Positions 34,170-42,133 of a stretch of 52,403 nucleotides of DNA are shown here, piece by piece. The notes under the pieces are model-generated. The model was not told the DNA's origin. It saw nothing but the letters and a program-made list of their open reading frames with translations, and searched no databases. Positions within the stretch are counted from its first letter, which is position 1. Every line of letters begins with the position of its first letter. Source of the stretch: Pseudozobellia thermophila (lineage in GTDB: Bacteria > Bacteroidota > Bacteroidia > Flavobacteriales > Flavobacteriaceae); the NCBI RefSeq assembly GCF_900141855.1, contig NZ_FQYU01000015.1:1-52403 (forward strand). The letters run 5' to 3'. A program made the position numbers and the translations under genes.

Positions 34170-34215
34170 ATGTGACTTTGGTCACATTATAGGCCAAAGG
34201 TCCATCGTAATTTTA
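34170..34215 (+). promoter_or_regulatory. Crp/Fnr-type operator and -7 box of the ArsR operon
   Basis: ATGTGAC-tttg-GTCACAT at 34170-34187 is a perfect 18-bp palindrome with the spacing of Crp/Fnr sites. A near-consensus -7 box TAATTTTA follows at 34208-34215, so transcription should start near 34221. The operator is centred about 42 bp upstream of that, the position of a class II activator. The site shares the TGACTTT core with the one at 29742. Confidence 0.7.
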
Positions 34216-34278
34216 CGATAATAAAACACAACAAGAGAATCAACGTATCATTTTTCCACAAAAAGGAAGTACAGACAG

Positions 34279-34584
34279 ATGAGGTTAAACGCGGAACATA
34301 TAGCCTATGCCCAAGATACAGAAGCCCTGGCAAAATTTGCCAAGGCACTGGGGCACCCTACCCGTATGGCCATCCTAAAGTATCTGAAGAAGCAAAGCTG
34401 TTGTTTTACGGGTGATTTGGTGGATGTGTTTCCCTTGGCGCAATCGACCGTTTCACAACACCTTAAGGAACTAAAAAGTGCGGGACTGATACAAGGGGAA
34501 GTTTATCCGCCCAAAATAAAATACTGCATCAACCAAGAAAACTGGAACAAGGCAAAGACCTTGCTCCAACATTTTTTCGAATAA
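34279..34584 (+). CDS. ArsR/SmtB-family regulator
   Basis: 101 residues. Winged helix-turn-helix with [53 protein letters not shown] and [15 protein letters not shown]. The vicinal cysteines in [10 protein letters not shown] occupy the place of the ELCVCDL metal site of ArsR proteins, so it may sense a metalloid, metal or sulfur species. It is the first gene of a six-gene operon that ends with a terminator at 38717. Confidence 0.9.
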   Translation: MRLNAEHIAYAQDTEALAKFAKALGHPTRMAILKYLKKQSCCFTGDLVDVFPLAQSTVSQHLKELKSAGLIQGEVYPPKIKYCINQENWNKAKTLLQHFFE

Positions 34585-34611
34585 GGATTTTACCAATAAA
34601 TACTGCATATC

Positions 34612-34848
34612 ATGAGCAAAACAATTAAAATTTTAGGAACCGGGTGTCCAAAATGCCAGTCGTTGACAGGTGTTGTCAAAGACGTTGTTTCCGAAAACAA
34701 CATAGATGCCACGATTGAGAAAGTGGAGGATATCATGGAGATCATGAGGTACAATGTAATGACCACCCCGGCATTGGTGATCGACGATGTGATTACCATA
34801 AAAGGCAGGGTACCCTCAAAAGAGGAAGTATTGGCATTGTTAAACTGA
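34612..34848 (+). CDS. Small thioredoxin-like protein (thioredoxin_3 type)
   Basis: 78 residues. The active site is KILGTGCPKCQSLTGVVKDV, with TTPALVIDDVITIKGRVPSKEEV as the cis-Pro and C-terminal part. This is the tiny redox-active disulfide protein family that regularly lies next to ArsR and PF03773-type permease genes. It starts 27 bp after the regulator and ends 10 bp before the OsmC gene. Confidence 0.9.
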   Translation: MSKTIKILGTGCPKCQSLTGVVKDVVSENNIDATIEKVEDIMEIMRYNVMTTPALVIDDVITIKGRVPSKEEVLALLN

Positions 34849-34858
34849 TCCCGGTCTT

Positions 34859-35266
34859 ATGAATTACGAAATCAAAGCTTCGTCGATTGCAGGTCAAGAT
34901 GCCACGATCCAAATAAAGGAGTCGAACATCGATTTTGGCACCACCTCAAAAACCGCCGATAGCCTACCCAATCCGGCCGAGTTGTTCCTGGGGGCCTTTG
35001 CCGCCTGTATGCTAAAAAACGTAGAGCGTTTTTCGACCATGATGCGATTCTCCTATACCAAAACCACCTTGGAGGTAAAGGCCACCCGCCTTGAGAATCC
35101 CCCAAGAATGGATGCCATCGAATACAGCTTAACAATCTACAGCGATGATGACAAGTTGAACACGGCCCTATTGAAAAAGAACATCGAAAAGTTCGGCACC
35201 ATTTACAACACCGTAAAGCTTTCATGTTCCATTTCGGGGACCATAAAAACCGTTCCTAATGTTTGA
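34859..35266 (+). CDS. OsmC-family protein
   Basis: 135 residues. NPAELFLGAFAACMLKNVERFSTMM carries the catalytic Cys of the first OsmC motif, and the second is in YNTVKLSCSISGTIKT. OsmC proteins reduce organic hydroperoxides or act on reactive sulfur species. The gene overlaps the following permease by 8 bp, so the two are translationally coupled. Confidence 0.85.
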   Translation: MNYEIKASSIAGQDATIQIKESNIDFGTTSKTADSLPNPAELFLGAFAACMLKNVERFSTMMRFSYTKTTLEVKATRLENPPRMDAIEYSLTIYSDDDKLNTALLKKNIEKFGTIYNTVKLSCSISGTIKTVPNV

Positions 35267-36233
35267 TGGGTTGCAAGATTTTGCCGATTGGTTGATCTAT
35301 TCGGTGTTTGGAATAGGGGCGGATACCCATTTGGGTACCGCCTTGAATTTCTTTGTCTTCGATACCCTGAAAATTCTCATCCTCCTATTCTTTATCGTTT
35401 TCATCATGGGGATAGTGAACGCTTACTTCCCCATAGAACGGTTAAAAGACTACCTGAACAAGAAAAAACTCTACGGCCTGGAGTACTTTTTCGCTTCGGT
35501 TTTTGGGGCCATCACGCCTTTTTGTTCCTGTTCGTCCGTGCCGCTTTTTATCGGCTTTGTACAGGGGGGCATTCCCTTGGGGGTCACCTTTGCCTTTTTG
35601 ATCACCTCGCCCTTGGTCAACGAAGTGGCCGTTGCCATGTTTTTGGGGATGTTCGGCGTAAAGGCCACCTTGATCTATGCGCTATCAGGTATTCTGTTAG
35701 GCTCTGTTGGAGGTTGGCTATTGGGGAAAATGAATTTGGAACCCTTACTCTCCGATTGGGTAAAAGAGATCCTGGAAAACAAAATGCAACAGGCCGCGTA
35801 CCAAGACGAGAAACGAAGCTTTCGCGATCGTCTGCCCGAGATTACCCGTGGCGCCTGGGATATTGTCAAGGGCGTATTGTTGTACGTAATCATAGGTATT
35901 GCCATTGGCGCCGCCATGCACGGTTATGTACCCGAGAACTTTTTTAACCAGTATTTGGGCGGTGGCCAATGGTGGACCGTGCCCCTGGCCGTGCTGGTGG
36001 CCGTACCCATGTACGCCAATGCGGCCGGTATTGTTCCCATCATCCAGGTCTTTGTGGCCAAGGGGGTGCCCCTGGGTACGGCCATTGCCTTTATGATGGC
36101 CACGGTAGGGCTATCCATTCCCGAAGCTACCTTGCTCAAAAAAGTGATGTCGCTAAAACTAATCGCTATTTTCTTTGGGGTCGTAACCCTGTGCATCATC
36201 CTATCCGGATACCTGTTTAACCTTATTCTTTAA
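35259..36233 (+). CDS. PF03773-type permease (ArsP/SO_0444-like)
   Basis: 324 residues with about eight membrane helices. FGAITPFCSCSSVPLFIGFVQGG is the Cys-rich CSC motif of the family; SPLVNEVAVAMFLGMFGVK and VPMYANAAGIVPIIQVFVAKG are further marks. Members export organoarsenicals or metals, and the CSC residues are thought to bind the substrate. A cytoplasmic loop of about 50 charged residues lies in the middle. It overlaps osmC and precedes the fusion gene by 12 bp. Confidence 0.85.
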   Translation: MFDGLQDFADWLIYSVFGIGADTHLGTALNFFVFDTLKILILLFFIVFIMGIVNAYFPIERLKDYLNKKKLYGLEYFFASVFGAITPFCSCSSVPLFIGFVQGGIPLGVTFAFLITSPLVNEVAVAMFLGMFGVKATLIYALSGILLGSVGGWLLGKMNLEPLLSDWVKEILENKMQQAAYQDEKRSFRDRLPEITRGAWDIVKGVLLYVIIGIAIGAAMHGYVPENFFNQYLGGGQWWTVPLAVLVAVPMYANAAGIVPIIQVFVAKGVPLGTAIAFMMATVGLSIPEATLLKKVMSLKLIAIFFGVVTLCIILSGYLFNLIL

Positions 36234-36245
36234 TTCCTATCAGCT

Positions 36246-37562
36246 ATGAAAAAAGCAATTCCCATCCTGGCAATCATCGTTTTTACATCGCAGTTCCTCT
36301 TAGGGCAGACCGTGCCCGCCGTACATTCCATTGGGGCGATGAAGGATATGGGCAACACCTACGACCTTAAGGTCTGGCTGGATACCCTTCCCCAGAAATC
36401 GCACGTATACGGTATGGGGCCCTATGACCGTATGAAGGGCGAAATAACCGTTATGGACGGTAAGCCCTTCCACGCCTCGGCTTTTGAGGAAGGAAAGGCC
36501 GTTGTGGGCCAGAGCTGGGACATCCGTTCCCCATTTTTTGTGTATAGCCAGGTACCCGAATGGGAAGTGTTTGATGTTGACGGACCTTTGAACAGCGTTG
36601 ACGAAATCCAGCAAAAAGTAGCGGCCCTTGCCACAGAAAAGGGCTATGACCTAAAGGACCCTTTTGCCTTTAGGCTTGCGGGTGAATTTGACCAGCTCAC
36701 AGTTCATATCGTTACTCCCAGAAATCCGGAAGTAGAAGGTTACAAACCCGATGTAAAGTCGCAAAAATTCATATCCGAAAACGAGAAAGGCCAATTGATC
36801 GGTTTCTATTCTGAACAACACCAGGGAATCTTTACGGGTTCCAAAAGCTTTGTGCACGTCCATTTTCTAAGGGACGACCAAAGCTTTATGGGCCATTTGG
36901 ACCAAATTACCTCGGGCGACCGATCGTTCAAAATCTATTTGCCCAAAAAAAATAACCGCGTAAAAACGGGAATGCGGGTCAATGATACCGATTTTTCCAA
37001 GGGGCGTATAGGCCATGTCCAAAACATAGACCTCGACGACCTCGTAAAATTTCACGGCCACCTTTGCGACGGGTTGGTAGTGGGCTATCTTGCCCTGCAA
37101 GAGGCCCTGAACGAACTGTATCCCGACGGACGCATAGACCGTACCAATACCCGCATTGTGAGCCAACCCTCGCCCTGCCTGACCGATGCGGCCATATACA
37201 TCACGGGAGGCCGGTATCAATTCAATACCTTTTATGTTTCCAAGGATATCGACGGCCTGTTTACCGTACAGCGTATCGACACCAAAGAGGCCGTATCGGT
37301 ACGGATGAACAAAGGGGTGAAACCCGAAGAAATAGACAAGCTGGGCGCCCTTGCCGTAAAAGGGGAACTGCCGGCCTGCGACTTGGACAAGCTCAAAAAA
37401 ATGGAGGACGATTTTACCGAAACCCTATTGTCTACCGACCCCAGTGACAATTTTACCGTAACGGAAGCCACCGATTTTAAATGGAAGCCTGTTTTAAAGA
37501 ACGATTTTATAAAGTCCGACATTCTTAACAAGAACGCCCCAACATGTGGTGAAGGCAAGTAA
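36246..37562 (+). CDS. Exported acetolactate decarboxylase-FmdE fusion protein
   Basis: 438 residues with a signal peptide (KKAIPILAIIVFTSQFLLG). Residues about 30-240 match acetolactate decarboxylase: HVYGMGPYDRMKGEITVMDG, GQLIGFYSEQHQGIFTGSKS and FVHVHFLRDDQSFMGHLDQI, which holds the HxH...H zinc ligands. Residues about 255-430 are FmdE-like: DDLVKFHGHLCDGLVVGYLA, SQPSPCLTDAAIYITGGRY and ELPACDL. The combination in one secreted protein is unusual. It sits in the ArsR operon between the permease and the alcohol dehydrogenase. Confidence 0.75.
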   Translation: MKKAIPILAIIVFTSQFLLGQTVPAVHSIGAMKDMGNTYDLKVWLDTLPQKSHVYGMGPYDRMKGEITVMDGKPFHASAFEEGKAVVGQSWDIRSPFFVYSQVPEWEVFDVDGPLNSVDEIQQKVAALATEKGYDLKDPFAFRLAGEFDQLTVHIVTPRNPEVEGYKPDVKSQKFISENEKGQLIGFYSEQHQGIFTGSKSFVHVHFLRDDQSFMGHLDQITSGDRSFKIYLPKKNNRVKTGMRVNDTDFSKGRIGHVQNIDLDDLVKFHGHLCDGLVVGYLALQEALNELYPDGRIDRTNTRIVSQPSPCLTDAAIYITGGRYQFNTFYVSKDIDGLFTVQRIDTKEAVSVRMNKGVKPEEIDKLGALAVKGELPACDLDKLKKMEDDFTETLLSTDPSDNFTVTEATDFKWKPVLKNDFIKSDILNKNAPTCGEGK

Positions 37563-37630
37563 AACATATAAGCCCCAACACTCGGGGCGATGGAAATGAA
37601 AAATAATTAATAACATAAACAGTAGAACTT

Positions 37631-38668
37631 ATGAAAGCGTTAGTGTATCATGGCGATCACAACATCGCCCTTGAGGAAAAAGCAAAACCCGTTATCGAAA
37701 AAACCACCGATGCCATTGTCAAGGTATTGAAAACTACGATCTGCGGAACCGATTCCGGTATCTACAAAGGCAAGAACCCCTACATGCGGGATGGTATTAC
37801 CTTGGGGCATGAAGGCGTAGGCATCATCGAGGAAGTAGGGGACAGTGTTTCCCAATTTAAAGTGGGAGACAAGGTCATCATTTCCTGTATTACTTCATGC
37901 GGTTCTTGTGAGTATTGTAAAAAACAGCTCTACTCGCATTGTAAGGATGGCGGCTGGATCTTGGGCCATATGATCGATGGTGTACAGGCCGAGTATGTGC
38001 GAATTCCCCATGCCGACAACAGCCTGTACAAGATTCCCGATTCCATCGACGACAAGGTAGCGGTAATGATCAGCGATATTTTGCCCACGGGACATGAAAT
38101 CGGGGTTCAATATGGCCAGGTAAAACCAGGTGATGCCATTGCCATTGTAGGGGCCGGCCCCATAGGTATCTCCGTTCTTTTGACCGCCCAGTTCTATTCA
38201 CCGGCCATTATCGTAATGATAGACCTGGACGAAAACCGATTGGAGATGGCCAAGCAACTGGGCGCCACACACACCTTAAAGCCTTCCGACACCCTTCAAG
38301 AGGAGTTGGCAAAAATTGTAGGGGAAGAAGGGGTAGACGTGGCCATTGAGGCCGTTGGTATTCCCCAAACCTGGGATATCTGCCAGAAAATCGTAAAACC
38401 GGGCGGCAATATTGCCAATGTTGGGGTACATGGTAAAAAAGTAGATTTTGAGATCCAAGACCTATGGATCAAAAACTTGACCATCACCACCGGATTGGTA
38501 AATACCAACACCATACCTATGTTGATGAAAGCCGTATCTACCAACAAGTTGCCCGTAAACAAACTGATTACGCACCATTTCAAACTCAGTGAGATGGAAA
38601 AGGCCTATGAAGTGTTCTTGAACGCTCCCAAGGAAAAGGCCATGAAGCTTATTATCGATGTTGACTAA
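37631..38668 (+). CDS. Zinc-dependent alcohol dehydrogenase
   Basis: 345 residues. Catalytic zinc motif TTICGTDSGIYKG and GHEGVGIIEEVGDSV, structural zinc cysteines SCGSCEYCKKQLYSHCKDGG, and nucleotide-binding AIVGAGPIGISVLLTAQ. The form is like the NADP-dependent secondary alcohol dehydrogenases of Clostridium and Thermoanaerobacter. It closes the operon, 68 bp after the fusion gene; a small GC hairpin lies in that gap at 37572-37588. Reduction of a carbonyl product made by the neighbour is a possible role. Confidence 0.9.
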   Translation: MKALVYHGDHNIALEEKAKPVIEKTTDAIVKVLKTTICGTDSGIYKGKNPYMRDGITLGHEGVGIIEEVGDSVSQFKVGDKVIISCITSCGSCEYCKKQLYSHCKDGGWILGHMIDGVQAEYVRIPHADNSLYKIPDSIDDKVAVMISDILPTGHEIGVQYGQVKPGDAIAIVGAGPIGISVLLTAQFYSPAIIVMIDLDENRLEMAKQLGATHTLKPSDTLQEELAKIVGEEGVDVAIEAVGIPQTWDICQKIVKPGGNIANVGVHGKKVDFEIQDLWIKNLTITTGLVNTNTIPMLMKAVSTNKLPVNKLITHHFKLSEMEKAYEVFLNAPKEKAMKLIIDVD

Positions 38669-38687
38669 CACTAGCGGCAAGAAGAGA

Positions 38688-38717
38688 GGGCCCGGTATAC
38701 AAAACGGGCCTTTTTTT
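38688..38717 (+). terminator. Rho-independent terminator of the ArsR operon
   Basis: Stem GGCCCG/CGGGCC with a G-T extension, a 10-nt loop, and seven T at 38711-38717, 20 bp after the dehydrogenase stop. Confidence 0.85.
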
Positions 38718-38970
38718 ATAGGGCAATTTTCGAACGATCAAGTCCCGATACCCCATATTGCAGCCGCCCCACTTATTTCATGTAAAAGTAGCTCCTTGAC
38801 ATCGAGGAAGTAGACCAAAATCGGTCCCCACCCGAAAAATGCAAGAAGGGTTAAGAAGGGAAGGGGAGCTTGGGCATGCCATACCGGCCTTTGAACTTGC
38901 CTACTGTAACATAGGTAACTGTGGACGCTGCAACGATCATATACCTTGCTACCATTAATGAACATAAATA

Positions 38971-39702
38971 ATGCAAGTAATGGAACAAGATCAAGATCAA
39001 GAACATGAAGTAATCAGCATGCCAAGAATAGGCGATGCTGCCCCAGAATTTAAAGCGGTAACCACCCAGGGAGAGATCAATTTTCCGGCGGACTATAAGG
39101 GAAGTTGGGTCATTCTTTTCAGTCACCCTGCCGACTTTACCCCCGTTTGCACCTCGGAGTTTATGACCTTCGCCGCTATGGAGGAAAAGTTTGCCGAGGC
39201 CAACTGCAAGCTCGTAGGCCTTTCCATCGACGGCCTGTACAGCCATATTGCCTGGTTGCGCACCATCAAGGAAAAAATCGAGTACAAGGGAATGAAAAAC
39301 ATAGAGGTCAATTTTCCCTTGATCGAGGACATCACCATGGAAGTGGCGAAAAAATACGGAATGATCCAGCCCAATGAAGACTCGACCAAAGCCGTCAGGG
39401 CCGTGTTTTTTATCGACCCGAAGGGTATTATCAGAACCATCATCTACTATCCCTTGAGCTTGGGCAGAAACTTTGATGAATTGTACCGTGTGATCATCGC
39501 CTTGCAGGCCGCCGACGAATTCGACGTGGCCACCCCCGCCGATTGGCGCCCGGGCGACGATGTAATTGTCGGCCCCGCAGGCTCCTGTGGTACGGCCAAA
39601 GACCGAATGGAAGACAGCGATATCGATTGTAAGGATTGGTTTTTCTGTACCAAAAAACTCGATAAGGAAACGGTGTTGGACCGTGTGCTTAGAAAGAAAT
39701 AA
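38971..39702 (+). CDS. 1-Cys-like peroxiredoxin (Prx6/AhpC type)
   Basis: 243 residues. The peroxidatic site is FSHPADFTPVCTSEFMTFAA with Thr-x2-Cys. RAVFFIDPKGIIRTIIYYPLSLGRNFDELYRVI and ADWRPGDDVIVGPAGSCGTA are Prx6-branch blocks. Three more cysteines near the C terminus (SCGTAKDRM, DIDCKDWFFC) may act in recycling. The first nine residues are polar; a second ATG lies at 38980. It follows the detoxification operon but has its own start region and terminator. Confidence 0.9.
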   Translation: MQVMEQDQDQEHEVISMPRIGDAAPEFKAVTTQGEINFPADYKGSWVILFSHPADFTPVCTSEFMTFAAMEEKFAEANCKLVGLSIDGLYSHIAWLRTIKEKIEYKGMKNIEVNFPLIEDITMEVAKKYGMIQPNEDSTKAVRAVFFIDPKGIIRTIIYYPLSLGRNFDELYRVIIALQAADEFDVATPADWRPGDDVIVGPAGSCGTAKDRMEDSDIDCKDWFFCTKKLDKETVLDRVLRKK

Positions 39703-39728
39703 GGAACAGTAATGTGGGTATATAGGAG

Positions 39729-39764
39729 GCGGATACTGGTTTTACAACCGGCATCCGCTTTTTT
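39729..39764 (+). terminator. Rho-independent terminator after the peroxiredoxin gene
   Basis: Outer stem GCGGAT/ATCCGC, inner stem GGTT/AACC, then six T at 39759-39764. Confidence 0.8.
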
Positions 39765-40071
39765 GTTGTTGGGCACCCCAAAATTCCCCAACCAAAAAGA
39801 GTGTCCTACCCGTACCAAGTACAGAAGGTAATACCGATAAATTCCCTCTTCGAAGCGTGGGGGCGTTATATCGAGCGTTTTTCTTGCGCCATCGATACGA
39901 TTGAAGGGGGGGGATACTGTGTACCCCCGATCCGCTAGATAAAAAAACGAAGCAGTCTTTATAAAACCATGGGATATTGCGTGAAATCCGTTTGACCGAT
40001 TGTCGAAATCCGGGGTGTGGAAATGGTGATTTTCAAAAAAAAACATAATTTACGGTAGAAATACCTCTGTT
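39765..40071. other. Intergenic stretch
   Basis: About 300 bp with no supported gene. It holds a GGGGG/CCCCC hairpin near 39905-39927 and a weak -7 box (TACCTCTG at 40062) before the next gene. Confidence 0.45.
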
Positions 40072-40683
40072 ATGATTAGAAGAACATCAGGAAATTTTGC
40101 CAAAAACTACGAAGCAAAAAAATACTCCAGACCAAGGTCCGAAGCCGACCAAACCGCCAAGACGGCCGACCCGTCGGCCGAATTTAGGATCCTACGGCTT
40201 GCCGACCTCGACGGACTTGTGGAAGCTGCCGAATACAAGGTGGTTACCAAAAAGAAGAAACAATGGTTTTGGACGGTCAATGAGAAAGTTGTGGTCGATA
40301 ATTACAAAGACTTTCTAAGGTCGAAAACGAGCTTGGTCGCCGCGTTGAACGACCGCGCTTTTTTGATGTTCAGCGACCTTCAAGGTGTTTTGGAACAAAA
40401 GGGAATACGGATAACGAACAGTTTGACCGAAGAGGCCCGGCAAAAATTTGCGACACGGGACGAACACCCTATTTTGATAAATTATTATACCGCCCAGAAG
40501 CTCATAGGGCAATTCAAGGACTTGGTTATAACGGATGATGATTTGATGAAGGCCGATAGGGACAAGCTACATCAATTGCAGGACGATCTTTTCGAAAAAC
40601 AACGGGCGGAAATAAAGACCTTTGAACAGGCGGTTAACGAAATCGATAAAGGCACGATCTTATTGGTTAGGATTATGGATTGA
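40072..40683 (+). CDS. Hypothetical cytoplasmic protein
   Basis: 203 residues with no signal or membrane segment. It is basic at the start (MIRRTSGNFAKNYEAKKYSR) and mainly helical afterwards (DRAFLMFSDLQGVLEQKGIR; DRDKLHQLQDDLFEKQRAEIKTFEQAVNE, a likely coiled coil). I do not recognise the family. The composition is that of the chromosome. The gene ends at a very strong hairpin shared with the convergent gene. Confidence 0.6.
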   Translation: MIRRTSGNFAKNYEAKKYSRPRSEADQTAKTADPSAEFRILRLADLDGLVEAAEYKVVTKKKKQWFWTVNEKVVVDNYKDFLRSKTSLVAALNDRAFLMFSDLQGVLEQKGIRITNSLTEEARQKFATRDEHPILINYYTAQKLIGQFKDLVITDDDLMKADRDKLHQLQDDLFEKQRAEIKTFEQAVNEIDKGTILLVRIMD

Positions 40684-40695
40684 TGTGCCGCAAGC

Positions 40696-40732
40696 CCCGG
40701 TTGGCGCGAGCGTCGCGCTCGCGCCAACCGGG
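40696..40732. terminator. Perfect 17-bp GC-rich hairpin between convergent genes
   Basis: Arms CCCGGTTGGCGCGAGCG (40696-40712) and CGCTCGCGCCAACCGGG (40716-40732) are perfectly complementary around a 3-nt loop. There is no T-run on the + side. It may stop transcription from both sides or be an extragenic palindromic repeat. Confidence 0.65.
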
Positions 40733-40776
40733 AAAAGGGCCCTCCGGTCACTTCGCCTTTATGAAACGATTACCTA

Positions 40777-41235
40777 TTATTTTTCCAACTTTTTTAAATG
40801 ATCGATAATTCCGCTTCGAAACACCGTTTTTAAGGTTCTTTCGGGCCTGTTTTCATAGCCGATTATAATCGAACTATGTACGATCATCTTTTCAAAATCA
40901 AATACAATGGTCAAATAGTCCTTTAGTCCCGTTTCGTGCCAATTCACCAAATAGAGCTTATCACCGATTTTTCGCGAACGATAGGGGATGTCTGAGTTTC
41001 CGTTTCCTTTTGCGGGTCCTGCTAGCCATTCGTATTGGGCTTGGCCATCGTGAAACTCCATATGGATGGCCGTGCCATTTTGATATTGGAAGTTGAGGGA
41101 GTAGCCGTCCAAAAAATGTTCGGGCTCCCCGAATTGAAATTTGTTTTCTTCTGTCGTTTTGCCCTGGGCTTGAGTGAGTCCGACACCTAATACCGTGAGA
41201 CAAATAAGCGCGGCCCATTTTGTTTTTGCTTTCAT
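40777..41235 (-). CDS. Exported MoaF-like (lipocalin-like) protein
   Basis: 152 residues from the ATG at 41235, which opens the signal peptide (KAKTKWAALICLTVLGVGLTQA); an upstream frame adds 24 unlikely residues. The mature part FQFGEPEHFLDGYSLNFQYQ, IHMEFHDGQAQYEW, LVNWHETGLKDYLTIVFDFEKM and GIIDHL resembles the MoaF-related barrel. Its role is unknown. The gene is convergent with its right-hand neighbour across the hairpin. Confidence 0.6.
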   Translation of the reverse strand: MKAKTKWAALICLTVLGVGLTQAQGKTTEENKFQFGEPEHFLDGYSLNFQYQNGTAIHMEFHDGQAQYEWLAGPAKGNGNSDIPYRSRKIGDKLYLVNWHETGLKDYLTIVFDFEKMIVHSSIIIGYENRPERTLKTVFRSGIIDHLKKLEK

Positions 41236-41402
41236 TTTTTTCTTGGTTTTTGATTGGGTACAAAGGTGGGGCAGGTAGCCCGTTTGGAACGGATAAAAAA
41301 GGGCCAAAAAATGGTGAATGTCGAACCTTTATGGGGCGGAACCGGTTGATGGAAGGTAGTTGGTCCGGGCTCGTGTATTTTCCCGGTCCCGGACTTACTG
41401 CC

Positions 41403-41972
41403 CTAGTTGTTGTCTTGGTACAGTTCGATGGCCTTGAGGTAGTTCATGCCGCCCGATTCCGTTTGGTCGTATAAAAATCCGTTCAATTCGGGATGGTGTT
41501 CCTCGATCCAGCGCAATAGCTTACCTCTGTTGTCGAGAAATGTGCTTTCATTGAACCCGATGTAATCGATGGTTTCCACACCGCTGATCTTGTTGCCGTC
41601 AAAGCGGATGACCTGCTGGGTGACGATCGGGGCCTTGTGAAGAAAGAAAATTCTTTTGTCCCCTTTAGAGATCTTGGCCACGACCCCTTCGCTTTCCTGC
41701 GCTATTTGGAGTATTTCGTACCTAGGTTCAAATACGGCGTCCCACTTTACCCATTCCCTATAAGCGGCCCGTGAAAAGGTCTGCCTGTAGTCGCCTTCTT
41801 GGGTAAAAAGGCTGTCGGCCAACAGCTTTTCCATGGCGGGACCGTCGGAGCGATCAAGGGCCTGGTAGTATTGTCTGGCGATCCCAATTTTGTCGGTTTC
41901 CTTTTTCGGGGCGGTTTTGCACGAAAAAAAGGCCAGGGCCCAAAGGACCAGTATGCCGATGGTCTTGTTCAT
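41403..41972 (-). CDS. NTF2-like lipoprotein
   Basis: 189 residues from the ATG at 41972; the lipobox is LWALAFFSC (Cys about 18). It continues IGIARQYYQALDRSDGPAMEKLLADSL and VVAKISKGDKRIFFLHKAPIVTQQVIRFDGNKISGVETIDY, an NTF2-like fold such as is found in nuclear-transport-factor-type lipoproteins. No enzyme activity is evident. Confidence 0.75.
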   Translation of the reverse strand: MNKTIGILVLWALAFFSCKTAPKKETDKIGIARQYYQALDRSDGPAMEKLLADSLFTQEGDYRQTFSRAAYREWVKWDAVFEPRYEILQIAQESEGVVAKISKGDKRIFFLHKAPIVTQQVIRFDGNKISGVETIDYIGFNESTFLDNRGKLLRWIEEHHPELNGFLYDQTESGGMNYLKAIELYQDNN

Positions 41973-42133
41973 TTTATGTGATTTAGGCAACGTGCCAAGG
42001 CCTTTTCGGTATCCCTCAAGTCTTGCCCTCGTACACGGTCCGGATGTTGCGGGGACAATATAGGGCTTTACGGGGCAAAGTAAATAAAGAAGGCCTGAAA
42101 TTCTTGTGGATATCGGCCCCCATGGCAGGGCGC

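Noticed and set aside
37572-37588. Hairpin GCCCC/GGGGC between the fusion gene and the dehydrogenase gene as a terminator
   Set aside because: The stem is only 5 bp and no T-run follows; the operon most likely continues through it.
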